From Thermincola carboxydiphila (GTDB lineage Bacteria; Bacillota; Thermincolia; Thermincolales; UBA2595), in NCBI GenBank assembly GCA_016841045.1, contig JAENZX010000018.1:1-64000 (forward strand): a DNA stretch of 64,000 nt, written 5' to 3'. Shown in pieces: positions 25,586 to 34,676 of this stretch (position 1 is its first letter; each line of letters begins with the position of its first letter). The position numbers and the translations under genes were made by a program. The notes beneath the pieces are model-generated. The model saw only the letters and a list, made by a program, of their open reading frames with translations. It was not told the DNA's origin and did not search any database.

Positions 25586-27118
25586 GTGAATTCCGTTTTC
25601 CTGTACGACAGGCGAGTAACTGACGACTCCTTGCTTAAAGTTTTTAGAAGCTTTACTCAAGTAACAGAACCCGGCGAACTTTGCAACATACTTATACGGT
25701 GGGGGAATCTTAATGGGTCTGACACAAAGGCAAATGTGGTGTTAAATAGGAAAAAGCCTTTGAAAAATTGTCTTGATAAAGAAAAAATCTTTGAAATACT
25801 AAGAATAAATAAGATAAGACGACCTTTATTTGTCCAACCAAGACCAGATTCAAAGTATCCCATTATAGGCAAGTATTTCGATTCTAGCTGTAACCTTCTC
25901 CAAGATAAAGTGGTCTATAGCTATGCTGAAGCTATCAACTCAGGTGCCGACTTTTTCGTCGAGTATATAGACCTGGTCAAAAAATACAATGTCTATATCT
26001 TTAATCTGAATGTTTTCTACCTGACTAAGAAAACTGCTGTCAGAACCAATACAGCAACAGCAGAAACAAACTGGGTTTATGAAGAGATCCCCTCAGACCT
26101 GGATCATGATACTCAAAAAGTACATCACCTGGCTCAGAGGGCACTTTATGTCCTTGGCCTTGACTTAGGCATGGCCCATGTCGGTATTGATGTTCGGGGG
26201 CGGCCGATAATTCTAGATATTACTCCAATACCTGTTATACCCCCCAAGGCCAGAGAGTTATTACAGGAAAAACTTGATGATTACATAACCAATTTTCGCG
26301 ACAAAGCAGACGATATCTCTCAAATCGAGAATAATAACCTTGCAGAGACAAACCTCGGTGCAGACCCAGAATTTATGCTCAGGGATTCCTATACAGGCAA
26401 GCTTGTCTATCCATCCGATTTTTTAGAACGCCAGGGCATTATAGGTTTTGACGAAAGAAGCGAACACCGACAGGGCCAGTTTTTTCCCCTCGCTGAAGTA
26501 AGACCTCAGCCTGAGAGCTGCCCCATCAAATTAACCGAAAATATACGACAGATTTTGCTTATAGCAGCTTCAATAATACCTCCTCATATAGAATGGCTTG
26601 CAGGCAGCCTTCAATTTGAGCAGTACCAGCTAGGTGGTCATATACATTTCAGCAATATTGATTTTAATTCCAGATTATTGAGAGCTCTAGATAATTATCT
26701 CGGTATACCTATTTTTTTAATCGAGGATCCTCGAACCTCGGTCAAAAGACGTAGGCAATATGGGTGGATAGGAAGCTTCCGCATTAAATACCATGGGGGC
26801 TTTGAATACCGAACCCCTGGCAGTTGGCTGATATCACCTCAAATAACAAAAAGCTGTCTGAGTCTTGCCAAAATCGTTGCTCAGGAATATTGCAGCCTGC
26901 GTCGAGACTATTTTGTCGATACTGAATTACAGAAGGCTTTCTATCAGTCAAAAAAGCTCTATTTCTATGACATATTCGAGGAACTCTGGGAAGACATCAC
27001 CAAGACCAAACTTTACCCTCAATACGCTGAACATCTTGCCCCTCTTAAGAATATGATTGCCTCAGGTAAACACTGGGATGAAAAGGAAGACTTAAGAAGA
27101 GCATGGGGCTTAATATAA
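25586..27118 (+). CDS. ATP-grasp-like / glutamine-synthetase-fold COOH-NH2 ligase fusion
   Basis: Two parts. Residues 1-225 resemble an ATP-grasp (FEILRINKIRRP, then GLDLGMAHVGIDV) but the metal site reads LDITPIP rather than E-x-N, so it may not be catalytic. Residues about 255-510 match the amidoligase group with a glutamine-synthetase fold described in comparative work on ATP-grasp and GS-like ligases: GADPEFML, EVRPQP, GGHIHF and EYRTPGSWL are visible. That domain is predicted to form amide bonds. The GTG start follows GGAGGTG. It ends the five-gene cluster; the substrate is unknown. Confidence 0.8.
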   Translation: MNSVFLYDRRVTDDSLLKVFRSFTQVTEPGELCNILIRWGNLNGSDTKANVVLNRKKPLKNCLDKEKIFEILRINKIRRPLFVQPRPDSKYPIIGKYFDSSCNLLQDKVVYSYAEAINSGADFFVEYIDLVKKYNVYIFNLNVFYLTKKTAVRTNTATAETNWVYEEIPSDLDHDTQKVHHLAQRALYVLGLDLGMAHVGIDVRGRPIILDITPIPVIPPKARELLQEKLDDYITNFRDKADDISQIENNNLAETNLGADPEFMLRDSYTGKLVYPSDFLERQGIIGFDERSEHRQGQFFPLAEVRPQPESCPIKLTENIRQILLIAASIIPPHIEWLAGSLQFEQYQLGGHIHFSNIDFNSRLLRALDNYLGIPIFLIEDPRTSVKRRRQYGWIGSFRIKYHGGFEYRTPGSWLISPQITKSCLSLAKIVAQEYCSLRRDYFVDTELQKAFYQSKKLYFYDIFEELWEDITKTKLYPQYAEHLAPLKNMIASGKHWDEKEDLRRAWGLI

Positions 27119-27130
27119 ATATTCCAAATT

Positions 27131-27170
27131 AAAAGCTCAACAGCTTTGTTCAATTGCTGTTGAGCTTTTT
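27131..27170. terminator. Bidirectional terminator
   Basis: Perfect 14-base arms (AAAAGCTCAACAGC and complement) around an 11-base loop, between the convergent amidoligase and MurF-like genes. Confidence 0.92.
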
Positions 27171-27177
27171 CCCCTTA

Positions 27178-28560
27178 TTAATCCCTCTCCATAAGGCCTC
27201 TAACAACCCATTCCATGCGAGCTCCTCTTGAGCCCTTAACCAATACTACCGAGTTCTCAGGCAGATTCTCTCTCAAAAATTTCACTGCCTGTTTAGTCCA
27301 GTTAAATGATCTGATGAACATGTCTTTGGACTTGACCCCATGGGCAATTTCTTTCGCCAATGTCCCAACAGTAACCAACCAGTTTATCTTTAACTGTTCG
27401 GCTTTTTCACCAACTTTCCGGTGATTTTGAACACTAAATTCACCCTGTTCCAACATGTTCCCTAAAACCGCAACACTATTCCGACCTTTGGCCAGACTGG
27501 TCAAAACTTCAAGACCGGCCATTATACTGTCGGGATTAGCATTATATGTATCATTAATCAGTACAGTATTGTTAACTCCTTTAACAATCTGCAGCCTCAT
27601 ACGAGGTTTACGAAATCGGGCAAGCCCACGACTGATTTCTTCAACGTCAAAATTATAATAGCGGGCGACTGCTATAGCAGCCAGGGCATTGTAAACGTTG
27701 TGTTTTCCGAACGTAGGAATAAAAAAAGAATGCATTTTTCCATCTATCTTTACTTTAAATGAAGTCCCCTTGTCTTGGACTTGTATATCGCGAGCCATAT
27801 ATTTAGCGGGTTTATCAAGACCGTAATAAACCACTTTTCCTTTAAAGCCTGTCAGGTCAATCCTTGCCGTCGCATTATCATCAGAATTCAGCACTAGACA
27901 GCCGTCAGAAGGTATACCTTCCATTATTCCTGACTTTTCCAAAATAACGTTCTCATAGCTGCCAAGGTGTTCTATGTGTCCGGTTCCAATATGAGTAATC
28001 ACTCCTATTTTTGGCTGGATTACGCGTGATTGTTTGCTTACCTGACCCGGCCTATTCATGCCTATTTCAAATACAGCTGCCTGATAGCCCCGTTTCAGTC
28101 TCATGATCTGTGGGGGGACGAATGGAGGAAGATTAAGGTTACCTATAGTTTTCAGGACCTTCCACCTTCTACGGAAAATGGCTGAAATCATTGCAGTGGT
28201 TGTAGTCTTTCCTGATGTTCCTGTAACTCCAACTACAGGTATGTTATACATCTCACGGTAAAACTTTACTATAGACCAAAATGCTTCCCATACCTTAGTA
28301 ACGGCAATAACTGGTATTTTTTTATCCTCAAAGGGCACTTGTTTTTTATGTTTTGATATCACTATGGCTGAAGCCCCGTTTTTCAAAGCTTCCAGAATAT
28401 TGAGGTCTCCTCCTTTTCCACCTCTGACATCAAAATATATGTGCCCTGGTTTTGCATCAACACATCGGCTGATTATCCCCTTTATCTTGGTGCTTTTATC
28501 ACCTCTGACCCAGTTCCCATCAATTACTTTACATAATTTTTCAGCTGTTACGACAGACAT
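27178..28560 (-). CDS. MurF-like Mur ligase, copy 1
   Basis: Predicted to ligate an amino acid or dipeptide to a carboxylate using ATP. The P-loop GVTGTSGKTTT lies at about 110-120, the central domain has EIGMNRPGQ and THIGTGHIEHLGS, and the C-terminal ligand domain has NDTYNANPDS. MurF adds D-Ala-D-Ala to UDP-MurNAc-tripeptide, and motifs fit MurF best. It is outside a murein cluster and converges on the spore amidoligase genes, so a spore-specific or non-murein role is possible. The ATG follows AGGGTGG. Confidence 0.8.
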   Translation of the reverse strand: MSVVTAEKLCKVIDGNWVRGDKSTKIKGIISRCVDAKPGHIYFDVRGGKGGDLNILEALKNGASAIVISKHKKQVPFEDKKIPVIAVTKVWEAFWSIVKFYREMYNIPVVGVTGTSGKTTTTAMISAIFRRRWKVLKTIGNLNLPPFVPPQIMRLKRGYQAAVFEIGMNRPGQVSKQSRVIQPKIGVITHIGTGHIEHLGSYENVILEKSGIMEGIPSDGCLVLNSDDNATARIDLTGFKGKVVYYGLDKPAKYMARDIQVQDKGTSFKVKIDGKMHSFFIPTFGKHNVYNALAAIAVARYYNFDVEEISRGLARFRKPRMRLQIVKGVNNTVLINDTYNANPDSIMAGLEVLTSLAKGRNSVAVLGNMLEQGEFSVQNHRKVGEKAEQLKINWLVTVGTLAKEIAHGVKSKDMFIRSFNWTKQAVKFLRENLPENSVVLVKGSRGARMEWVVRGLMERD

Positions 28561-28579
28561 ATTACCACCCTCTCATTAC

Positions 28580-28625
28580 TGAAAATAAGCGCTTGAGGGT
28601 CTAAAACAGACCTTTCATCAAGCGC
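28580..28625 (-). terminator. Hairpin upstream of the MurF-like gene, probable terminator
   Basis: Arms GCGCTTGA and TCAAGCGC with a second inner stem (GGTCT/AGACC), followed on the minus strand by TTATTTT. It fits the end of the 28654 gene transcript. Confidence 0.65.
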
Positions 28626-28653
28626 AACACAGAACAGTGTTATTATTTGCCCA

Positions 28654-29031
28654 TTATATCAAGGTGGTTTCCTCACTAACCATAGGAGCTTCGCCACCGA
28701 TTGCGGAATTTTCTCCGTAAAAGCCGGGGCTAAGAGCAAGTAAGCTGCCGGATAATATTAATAAAATGAGAATTAGGAAAAGGGTAAATGCTATACCCAG
28801 CGAAAAAGAAACTGGTCCCCCCGGGGTATTAACAGTAAAAACCTTGTCTCCCTTACCGGTAACCGTTAATGCTTTGCTCATTGTCTTGACTGCCTCTTGT
28901 CCGTGTTCACTAGCTAATAAGTTAACTAAGCTTGAAAGACCTTCCGAAACTATTTTCCCCTTTGTTCCCAGATAGGGTTTTAATCCCTGAAGTAATGGGA
29001 TGACATTTGTATTAATGGGCTGAAAATCCAT
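28654..29031 (-). CDS. Small protein with one membrane helix
   Basis: A 125-residue protein. A helical N-terminal half (MDFQPINTNVIPLLQGLKPY) is followed by a short beta-like part (GDKVFTVNTPGGPVSFSL), a hydrophobic helix (about 81-101) and an acidic tail. The family is not recognised. The ATG at 29031 follows AGGAGG by 6 bases; a frame to 29049 begins inside that site. It sits downstream of a similar-type unknown gene on the same strand, so both may belong to one transcript. Confidence 0.6.
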   Translation of the reverse strand: MDFQPINTNVIPLLQGLKPYLGTKGKIVSEGLSSLVNLLASEHGQEAVKTMSKALTVTGKGDKVFTVNTPGGPVSFSLGIAFTLFLILILLILSGSLLALSPGFYGENSAIGGEAPMVSEETTLI

Positions 29032-29160
29032 GTGCTTCCTCCTAACCAATGTTTTGAATAATCTATTACATAATATTGCAATAGTGTTAAATAAGTTCCT
29101 TTTGCGTTCAGTTTTACAAAAAACAAAAAAGAATCCCTTGCGGAATTCTTATAACATTAA

Positions 29161-29715
29161 CTATCCTTTTTTTCTATCGTATTTCAACTCGACTTCTCGC
29201 TTAGCATCAGGACTTTTTTTTTCAACCGCCTCTTCAGTTTCAGAACTGGTTTGTTTCTGCGCAGCAACGGCTGATTCATTATTAGATTTGTTGCTTTGCT
29301 GACTGTTTTGATTCTGACTATTAAGCATACTCATTAAAGATAAAAGCAGTCCTGGGTTTATCTTCTTTTTCGAAGCAACATTACCGAGAATCCCCATCAG
29401 ATCCGGTTGGCTTGTTGCTGAGCCTGAACCTGAATCTGAAGCGGACTTAAGAAGACTGGTCAAACTGTTGACAACAGACTGCTCAGTAACCTGTGATTCA
29501 CTGGCTTCGGCCTGACTTGGGATTTCTTTGAAGCCTGTGTCCAGGTTGCCTCTGACTAAGCTCAAAATGCTCATCAGATTGAACATACCCATAAAACCAA
29601 ATAAAATATTTGGGCTCATTTTATGATCTGTCTGTCGGTCTAAAAGTTTTACAAGGTTGTCAAACGTATCATTATTTTTTTCCTGAGACCCGAATAATGC
29701 TTTTAAATCTTCCAT
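29161..29715 (-). CDS. Gln/Ser/Asn-rich protein of unknown function
   Basis: A 184-residue protein with two amphipathic or Met-rich segments (NILFGFMGMFNLMSILSLV and GLLLSLMSMLNS), low-complexity Ser/Gln/Asn linkers and a charged tail. The repeated MSxL motifs flank the low-complexity part. No family is recognised. A strong GGAGG precedes the ATG. It lies 27 bases downstream of the YbaB-like gene and probably shares its transcript. Confidence 0.6.
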   Translation of the reverse strand: MEDLKALFGSQEKNNDTFDNLVKLLDRQTDHKMSPNILFGFMGMFNLMSILSLVRGNLDTGFKEIPSQAEASESQVTEQSVVNSLTSLLKSASDSGSGSATSQPDLMGILGNVASKKKINPGLLLSLMSMLNSQNQNSQQSNKSNNESAVAAQKQTSSETEEAVEKKSPDAKREVELKYDRKKG

Positions 29716-29742
29716 CCGTTACCTCCTTGTGTTAGGCGTATC

Positions 29743-30069
29743 CTACAACAACCCTGGAATATTAGGGAGGTTAAGGCCGCCCGTTACTTTACTCATTTCC
29801 TTATTGGCCAAGTCTCTCGACTTAGTCAGAGCTTGGTTTACAGCAGTAATAACTAACTCCTGGATTACTTTAGCGTTAGCCGGATGAATGATAGCTTTAT
29901 CGAGGATGATATCCACAATTTCTTGTTTTCCGTTCACTACAACTTTGACTGACCCAGAGTCAACAACTGCCTCAACTCTCTGGTTTTTCAGGTTTTCCTG
30001 AACCCTGTTCATTTCAGACTGCATCTTTTGTGCCTGCTGTAAGAGTTTGCCTAATTGCCCTTCAAGCAA
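29743..30069 (-). CDS. YbaB/EbfC-family nucleoid-associated protein
   Basis: A small DNA-binding protein. The N-terminal helix LLQQAQKMQSEMNRVQENLK and the following EAVVDSGSVKVVVNGKQEI are the YbaB pattern. The 108-residue length is normal. The TTG start follows GGGGG. It stands apart from the usual dnaX-recR context, so it may be a second copy. Confidence 0.85.
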   Translation of the reverse strand: MLEGQLGKLLQQAQKMQSEMNRVQENLKNQRVEAVVDSGSVKVVVNGKQEIVDIILDKAIIHPANAKVIQELVITAVNQALTKSRDLANKEMSKVTGGLNLPNIPGLL

Positions 30070-30179
30070 TTTAAATGCCCCCTTAATTGAAAAGAAATAA
30101 CATTATTAAAATATATTCATACAAGACCTATATGTTTCTCCTTTTCCAAATATTTTTGTTAAATAAAACTCTGGAAATA

Positions 30180-31430
30180 CTACTTTAGCGGCACAGTTAA
30201 CCCTGCCCAGGGCATTACAAGAATTCCTGCCTCTTTCCCCTTAGCCGCAATAGCAGCATCAATTGCTTCCTGCAGCGAATTGAATGGCTCAAAAAACAGT
30301 TTCCTCACGTCTGTCTGCTTCATATCAGAAACTGTAAAAATACGGGCATTCTTAACAGCCGAAGCAATAAAAAGACACTTATGTCCGCCAAGAACAAACT
30401 CCTTATGCACTCTATTCTCTAAATCATCGGGAGTTGATGCCTGATTTATCCACTGTTCAAAAACCGGGTCACCAAACCCTTCATTGCATCTGGCAGTCAT
30501 AATTATGATCCCCCCGTTTTTAACAGCTTTTAATGCATTTTTTACAGACTTCTGTGCCTGATACATAGTAGCATCTTTTGGAAAACCACCGGGGGAAGCG
30601 ATTACTATATCTGCTTTTTCATTAATTTTTATCCCAAATATCATTCTTGCTGCACTACATCCGGCCCGGTGAGCCTTTATGGGATCACCGGCAGTAATAT
30701 GAACAATCTGACGATTCTCATTAAGTACAGTATTAATAATAAACTTTAACCCGGCAATCCCGGCAAACTCCTCCATATCCTGACGAATTATATTTTCTTC
30801 CAGTAAGCCTGTGGTGTCGCTCTGTAACAGGCTCAGCCTATGGTTATGTTCAAGGGCACGTCTGCTGGCAGTACCGGCAGCAATGGCCTTAACCCCACCG
30901 GAAAAGCCTGCCATTTGGTGAAATTCTATATTGCCCAAAGCAATACATAAATCAGCTTCTGCAACAGGAGTTGAAACCTCTACCGGTGTCCCCCGTTTAG
31001 TGATGCCCACCAAAGTATATCCTGTTTCCCGGCTGTCTACACACCTGATTTTGCCGTTAAGCTCCGGGCCTAAAATTACCTGTTTCTCCTGATTCGTGAC
31101 CTGTCGATGGTTTCCTACTCCTATAAGTATAGTAATTGAATCAAGCTCAATACCTGCGTTATTCAAGTGTTGGACAACCACCGGAAGAATTCTGGCACTG
31201 GGAAGTACTCTGGTGTGATCCCCTGTTACTATAACAACTTTGCCTGCCTGACCCGCTAATTCCGCAAGAGGTTTAGCACCTATCGGATTTTTCAATCTGT
31301 CAATAATCTCTTTCTCCACATGTGTCACTTCAACTACCTGGGCAGGGCATAGTTCTCCCATGTATCTGCCATCTGTCAGAACGCCTTCAACAAATTCTTC
31401 TCCATAGCTAACCTTTATTTTTACAGGCAA
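30180..31430 (-). CDS. larA: LarA-like nickel-pincer racemase/epimerase
   Basis: LarA racemises lactate or related 2-hydroxyacids with a nickel-pincer cofactor. The 416-residue length, GDHTRVLPS near residue 70 (cf. the D-x-TRP motif), ALGNIEFHQMAGFSGGVKA, and ASPGGFPKDATMYQAQK are family motifs with the expected His and Lys residues. No larB/C/E gene is in the window, so the cofactor genes would be elsewhere. The TTG start has only a weak ribosome site. The substrate may not be lactate, because the family is broad. Confidence 0.8.
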   Translation of the reverse strand: MPVKIKVSYGEEFVEGVLTDGRYMGELCPAQVVEVTHVEKEIIDRLKNPIGAKPLAELAGQAGKVVIVTGDHTRVLPSARILPVVVQHLNNAGIELDSITILIGVGNHRQVTNQEKQVILGPELNGKIRCVDSRETGYTLVGITKRGTPVEVSTPVAEADLCIALGNIEFHQMAGFSGGVKAIAAGTASRRALEHNHRLSLLQSDTTGLLEENIIRQDMEEFAGIAGLKFIINTVLNENRQIVHITAGDPIKAHRAGCSAARMIFGIKINEKADIVIASPGGFPKDATMYQAQKSVKNALKAVKNGGIIIMTARCNEGFGDPVFEQWINQASTPDDLENRVHKEFVLGGHKCLFIASAVKNARIFTVSDMKQTDVRKLFFEPFNSLQEAIDAAIAAKGKEAGILVMPWAGLTVPLK

Positions 31431-31586
31431 GTCATTAAATTTCTTTACATTAGTGGTGTCACGATTTACCTTATCGGTGAAAATAACAATTCAGCTCCTC
31501 CATCTGTTCATTTAACTTTTATTCTCAACCGCCTTAACTCTAGATATACCAGGTATTTTACGGGTTAATAAAAACGGCTTACCACC

Positions 31587-31610
31587 AAAAAACCGGCCAT
31601 TTAGGCCGGT
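31587..31610 (-). terminator. Terminator after selB
   Basis: ACCGGCC and GGCCGGT arms around a 5-base loop, followed on the minus strand by TTTTTT. Confidence 0.8.
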
Positions 31611-31652
31611 AGTGTTTTGAGGTTTATATGAATAAAATATCAAGTTAATTTC

Positions 31653-33560
31653 CTAGTAAAGTACCCTTTTATCTTCAACTCTTCTCGTCACTTTTTCTCT
31701 ATCAAAATAACTCATTATTGGAAGAGCATACTTTCTTGAAGTGCCAAATAAGTCACGCGCCTCTGCAAGAGTCATTTCACCCTTTTCCCTGAGGAAACTG
31801 ACTACCTTTTCCCTTGCTTTTTCAAGGTTATCACGGTGAATCAATATCCCATCCTCAAGTCTCACCAGTACTAATTTTACCAAAAAGTAACCTAATATCT
31901 CTTCTGCTTCAGTGGGTTTCAGCTTGTACCGGGTAGATATTTCTTCCCATCCCGGAGTCTGATAACCGGATTTGAGGTAGGTTTCTTCAATCTGTCTGAA
32001 CATTTCAGCCTGAGCCTGGGGAGGTGAAGGTTCAAATCCAGCCAATGCAATATTTTCACCTACAACCTTTATGATTCCCTCCTGCTGGTACTCTTCAAGT
32101 AGGAAGTTGAACAACTTGCTGGTGAGTCCGGTGAAATACCTACTTCTTATCTCTTCCTTAGAAGTACCATGCCTTAAGGGATAGGTCTGATGGAATTTTC
32201 TTAGGCTGGTTTCCATTTCAGCCGCCTTTTGACGAAAAATTGTGCCAAGAATAAAGTATGTTTTTTTATCTCCCTGAAAACTCCTGATTTGTCCGGAAGC
32301 TATCAATGAATGTACAATATCTTCAAACACTTGTTCATCCAATGCTGTACCCTTTTGTAGGTCTTCACGCAAATGTAAAACCTGCCCGGACGCAGCCATG
32401 TACTGCACCAGCAGTTCTTCAGGTGAACCCTTTTCTTTTGTTTTCAGAGTCTCTATTATCTGACTATTCATTCGTTTATGCTTTGACGGAAGGGGGTCAA
32501 TTACTGTGCCACCTGCTATGGTACGCATTGGAGAATATGACCGTATTACTAGCCGGTCACCTCGTGCGGCAACCATTGGCTCTTCACACTCTAACTGAAT
32601 AAGAGCACTATCACCTGGTTCCATTTCTTCGCTTTCAAGTAATATAACACGTGCAAGTATTTCAGAAGTTCCTATATGTACCCTGACCCGGGCTCTGTTA
32701 ATAAGTGGTTTATCTGCACTGGAGAGCAAATGAAGTCTTACATCCAGCCTGTGTGACGGCTTAAGGAAACCCGGCACAGCCAAAACACTGCCTCTGTCAA
32801 TCTTTTCCCGCTCTATACCGGCAATATTAACGGCAACTCTCTGACCTGCTTCAGCCAACTCAACCTTCTTGCCATGAACCTGAAGACCCCTGACCCGAGC
32901 TTGTATCTGATCAGGGAGAATTTCCACGTTGTCTCCCACATAAAGCCTTCCTTCAGCAAGGGTCCCGGTGACAACAGTGCCAAAGCCTGTTATAGTGAAT
33001 ATACGATCAACAGCCATCCTGGCATTTCCGGAAACAGACCGCTCTTTTAGTTTACCAGCAACCTGGTCAATGAGATTAGTCAATTGAGGTATTCCCTGAC
33101 CGGTAACAGCAGATACTTCAGCAATCAACGCATTCTCGAGAGTGGTGTCTTTAACAAGTTCATGAACTTCTTCTTTAACCATATCAAGCCATTCCGGGTC
33201 TACCAAATCAGTTTTAGTGAGAACTATTATGCCTTCAGATATTTGCAGCAAGTTTATAATATCCATATGTTCTCTGGTCTGAGGCATAATTCCCTCGTCA
33301 GCTGCAACAACCAACAACACCATATCCATTCCGCCGACTCCGGCCAGCATGTTTTTTATAAACCTTTCATGGCCAGGTACATCAACAACACCGGCCATGA
33401 TACCGCTGGGAAGCTTAAATGGCGCAAAACCCAGTTCAATTGATATCCCACGTTCTTTTTCTTCTTTAAGCCTGTCAGTATCTTTTCCGGTAAGAGCCTT
33501 TACCAATACAGTCTTACCATGGTCAACATGACCGGCGGTTCCTATTATGAAATGTTTCAT
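31653..33560 (-). CDS. selB: Selenocysteine-specific elongation factor SelB
   Basis: Delivers selenocysteinyl-tRNA to UGA codons marked by a SECIS element. The GTPase part starts at once (GTAGHVDHGKT, DVPGHERF, TKTDL), and C-terminal winged helices fill residues about 400-635. The total of 635 residues fits SelB rather than EF-Tu. The ATG at 33560 follows GGAGG; the longer frame to 33602 is not supported. No selA, selD or tRNA-Sec gene is in the window, but its presence implies selenoproteins in this organism. Confidence 0.93.
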   Translation of the reverse strand: MKHFIIGTAGHVDHGKTVLVKALTGKDTDRLKEEKERGISIELGFAPFKLPSGIMAGVVDVPGHERFIKNMLAGVGGMDMVLLVVAADEGIMPQTREHMDIINLLQISEGIIVLTKTDLVDPEWLDMVKEEVHELVKDTTLENALIAEVSAVTGQGIPQLTNLIDQVAGKLKERSVSGNARMAVDRIFTITGFGTVVTGTLAEGRLYVGDNVEILPDQIQARVRGLQVHGKKVELAEAGQRVAVNIAGIEREKIDRGSVLAVPGFLKPSHRLDVRLHLLSSADKPLINRARVRVHIGTSEILARVILLESEEMEPGDSALIQLECEEPMVAARGDRLVIRSYSPMRTIAGGTVIDPLPSKHKRMNSQIIETLKTKEKGSPEELLVQYMAASGQVLHLREDLQKGTALDEQVFEDIVHSLIASGQIRSFQGDKKTYFILGTIFRQKAAEMETSLRKFHQTYPLRHGTSKEEIRSRYFTGLTSKLFNFLLEEYQQEGIIKVVGENIALAGFEPSPPQAQAEMFRQIEETYLKSGYQTPGWEEISTRYKLKPTEAEEILGYFLVKLVLVRLEDGILIHRDNLEKAREKVVSFLREKGEMTLAEARDLFGTSRKYALPIMSYFDREKVTRRVEDKRVLY

Positions 33561-33630
33561 CAAAATCCTCCGAAAGCTGTTAACTGCCATCAATATGGTC
33601 ATTTACTAGTATAGTCATTTAATAGTATTG

Positions 33631-34425
33631 TCATTTATTTGCATCGACATTATCGGTATTTGTATCACTATACTCGGCGGAAACGCTGGTTTCGGCCACT
33701 GCTGTAGAGTCTTTACGCTTGGCACCGGTGATATAGGATATCCAGATACTCGCCTCATAAAGTACATATATTGCCCCAGCCATTACACTTTGTGAGAACA
33801 TATCAGTTGTAGGAGTTAAAATAGCCGAAATAACAAAGGCACCAACAATCACCCATTTTCTCATAGATTTGAGTGTACTGCGCTCTATTAAACCCATGCG
33901 AACCAGCAGTAATAGTACCAGAGGCATTTCAAACATTATTCCAAAAGGAATGAGAAACCAGAAGCAAAATGAAACGTATTTAGCAAGGGATAAGGTCGGC
34001 TCAATCCCTGGCATACCAAACCCCAGTAGGAATTTAATACCATAACTAAAAACTGTATAATAACCAAATACTATACCTGTTACAAAAAGGATTATCGAAA
34101 ACGGGACAAAAGTAATCATATACCGCTTCTCGTGGGCATGTAAGGCAGGTAATATAAACCGCCAAAACTGATAAGCAATAAACGGCATTGCTATTACGAT
34201 TCCTGCAAACACGGAAATAAGCAGCTCTGTTGTAAACGCCTCCGTAGCGCCAAGATAAACAAGCTGCTTTTTCATTTCCACAACAGGTTTAATTAATACC
34301 GCCAATATCTGATGACGTATAAACCACCCCAGAACCGCTCCCGGAATTACAGAAATTGCACTCAAAACTATTGTGCGCCGCAAGGCAGATAAGTGGCCCA
34401 TTATGGACATATCTTCTTCCTTCAT
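33631..34425 (-). CDS. tatC: Sec-independent protein translocase TatC
   Basis: The core Tat component that recognises twin-arginine signal peptides and moves folded proteins across the membrane. Six membrane helices are visible. HLSALRRTIV lies at the N-terminus, and the family Glu is kept in the loop around FGIMFEMPLVLLLLVR. The acidic tail is long. A GGGGTG site precedes the ATG. TatA lies just upstream. Confidence 0.93.
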   Translation of the reverse strand: MKEEDMSIMGHLSALRRTIVLSAISVIPGAVLGWFIRHQILAVLIKPVVEMKKQLVYLGATEAFTTELLISVFAGIVIAMPFIAYQFWRFILPALHAHEKRYMITFVPFSIILFVTGIVFGYYTVFSYGIKFLLGFGMPGIEPTLSLAKYVSFCFWFLIPFGIMFEMPLVLLLLVRMGLIERSTLKSMRKWVIVGAFVISAILTPTTDMFSQSVMAGAIYVLYEASIWISYITGAKRKDSTAVAETSVSAEYSDTNTDNVDANK

Positions 34426-34473
34426 TTGAATTCACCCCGCTCTATTTGTGATTCTCGAGTTGTCCTTGTCTTT

Positions 34474-34623
34474 CTACCTTTTGGATTCCTTCCGATAGTT
34501 AGAAACCATTTCTCCCACAGAGCGTCCAATCCGCGCCAGCCTCCCCGGTCCAAAAATCAGAGAAATAATTATAAATACTAATATTACTTCAAGGGGAGCA
34601 ATAATAAATGCTCCAAAATACAA
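34474..34623 (-). CDS. tatA: Tat translocase TatA/TatE-like subunit (49 aa)
   Basis: A very short gene that reads LYFGAFIIAPLEVILVFIII and then FGPGRLARIGRSVGEMV. The hydrophobic helix followed by FGPxxLxxIGRSxG is the TatA/TatE signature. It forms the protein-conducting ring with TatC. The TTG at 34623 is preferred, 6 bases after AGGTGA. The C-terminal amphipathic tail is shorter than usual (about 20 residues). It lies 48 bases upstream of tatC, in the same operon. Confidence 0.85.
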   Translation of the reverse strand: MYFGAFIIAPLEVILVFIIISLIFGPGRLARIGRSVGEMVSNYRKESKR

Positions 34624-34676
34624 ACACAATCACCTCTTTTCAATTAGCTGCGATCTTCAAAAGGTTTAATTACCGT

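Noticed and set aside
31653-33560. A selenoprotein gene linked to selB
   Set aside because: I found no gene in the window whose frame continues through TGA with a SECIS-like hairpin, and no tRNA-Sec or selA gene.
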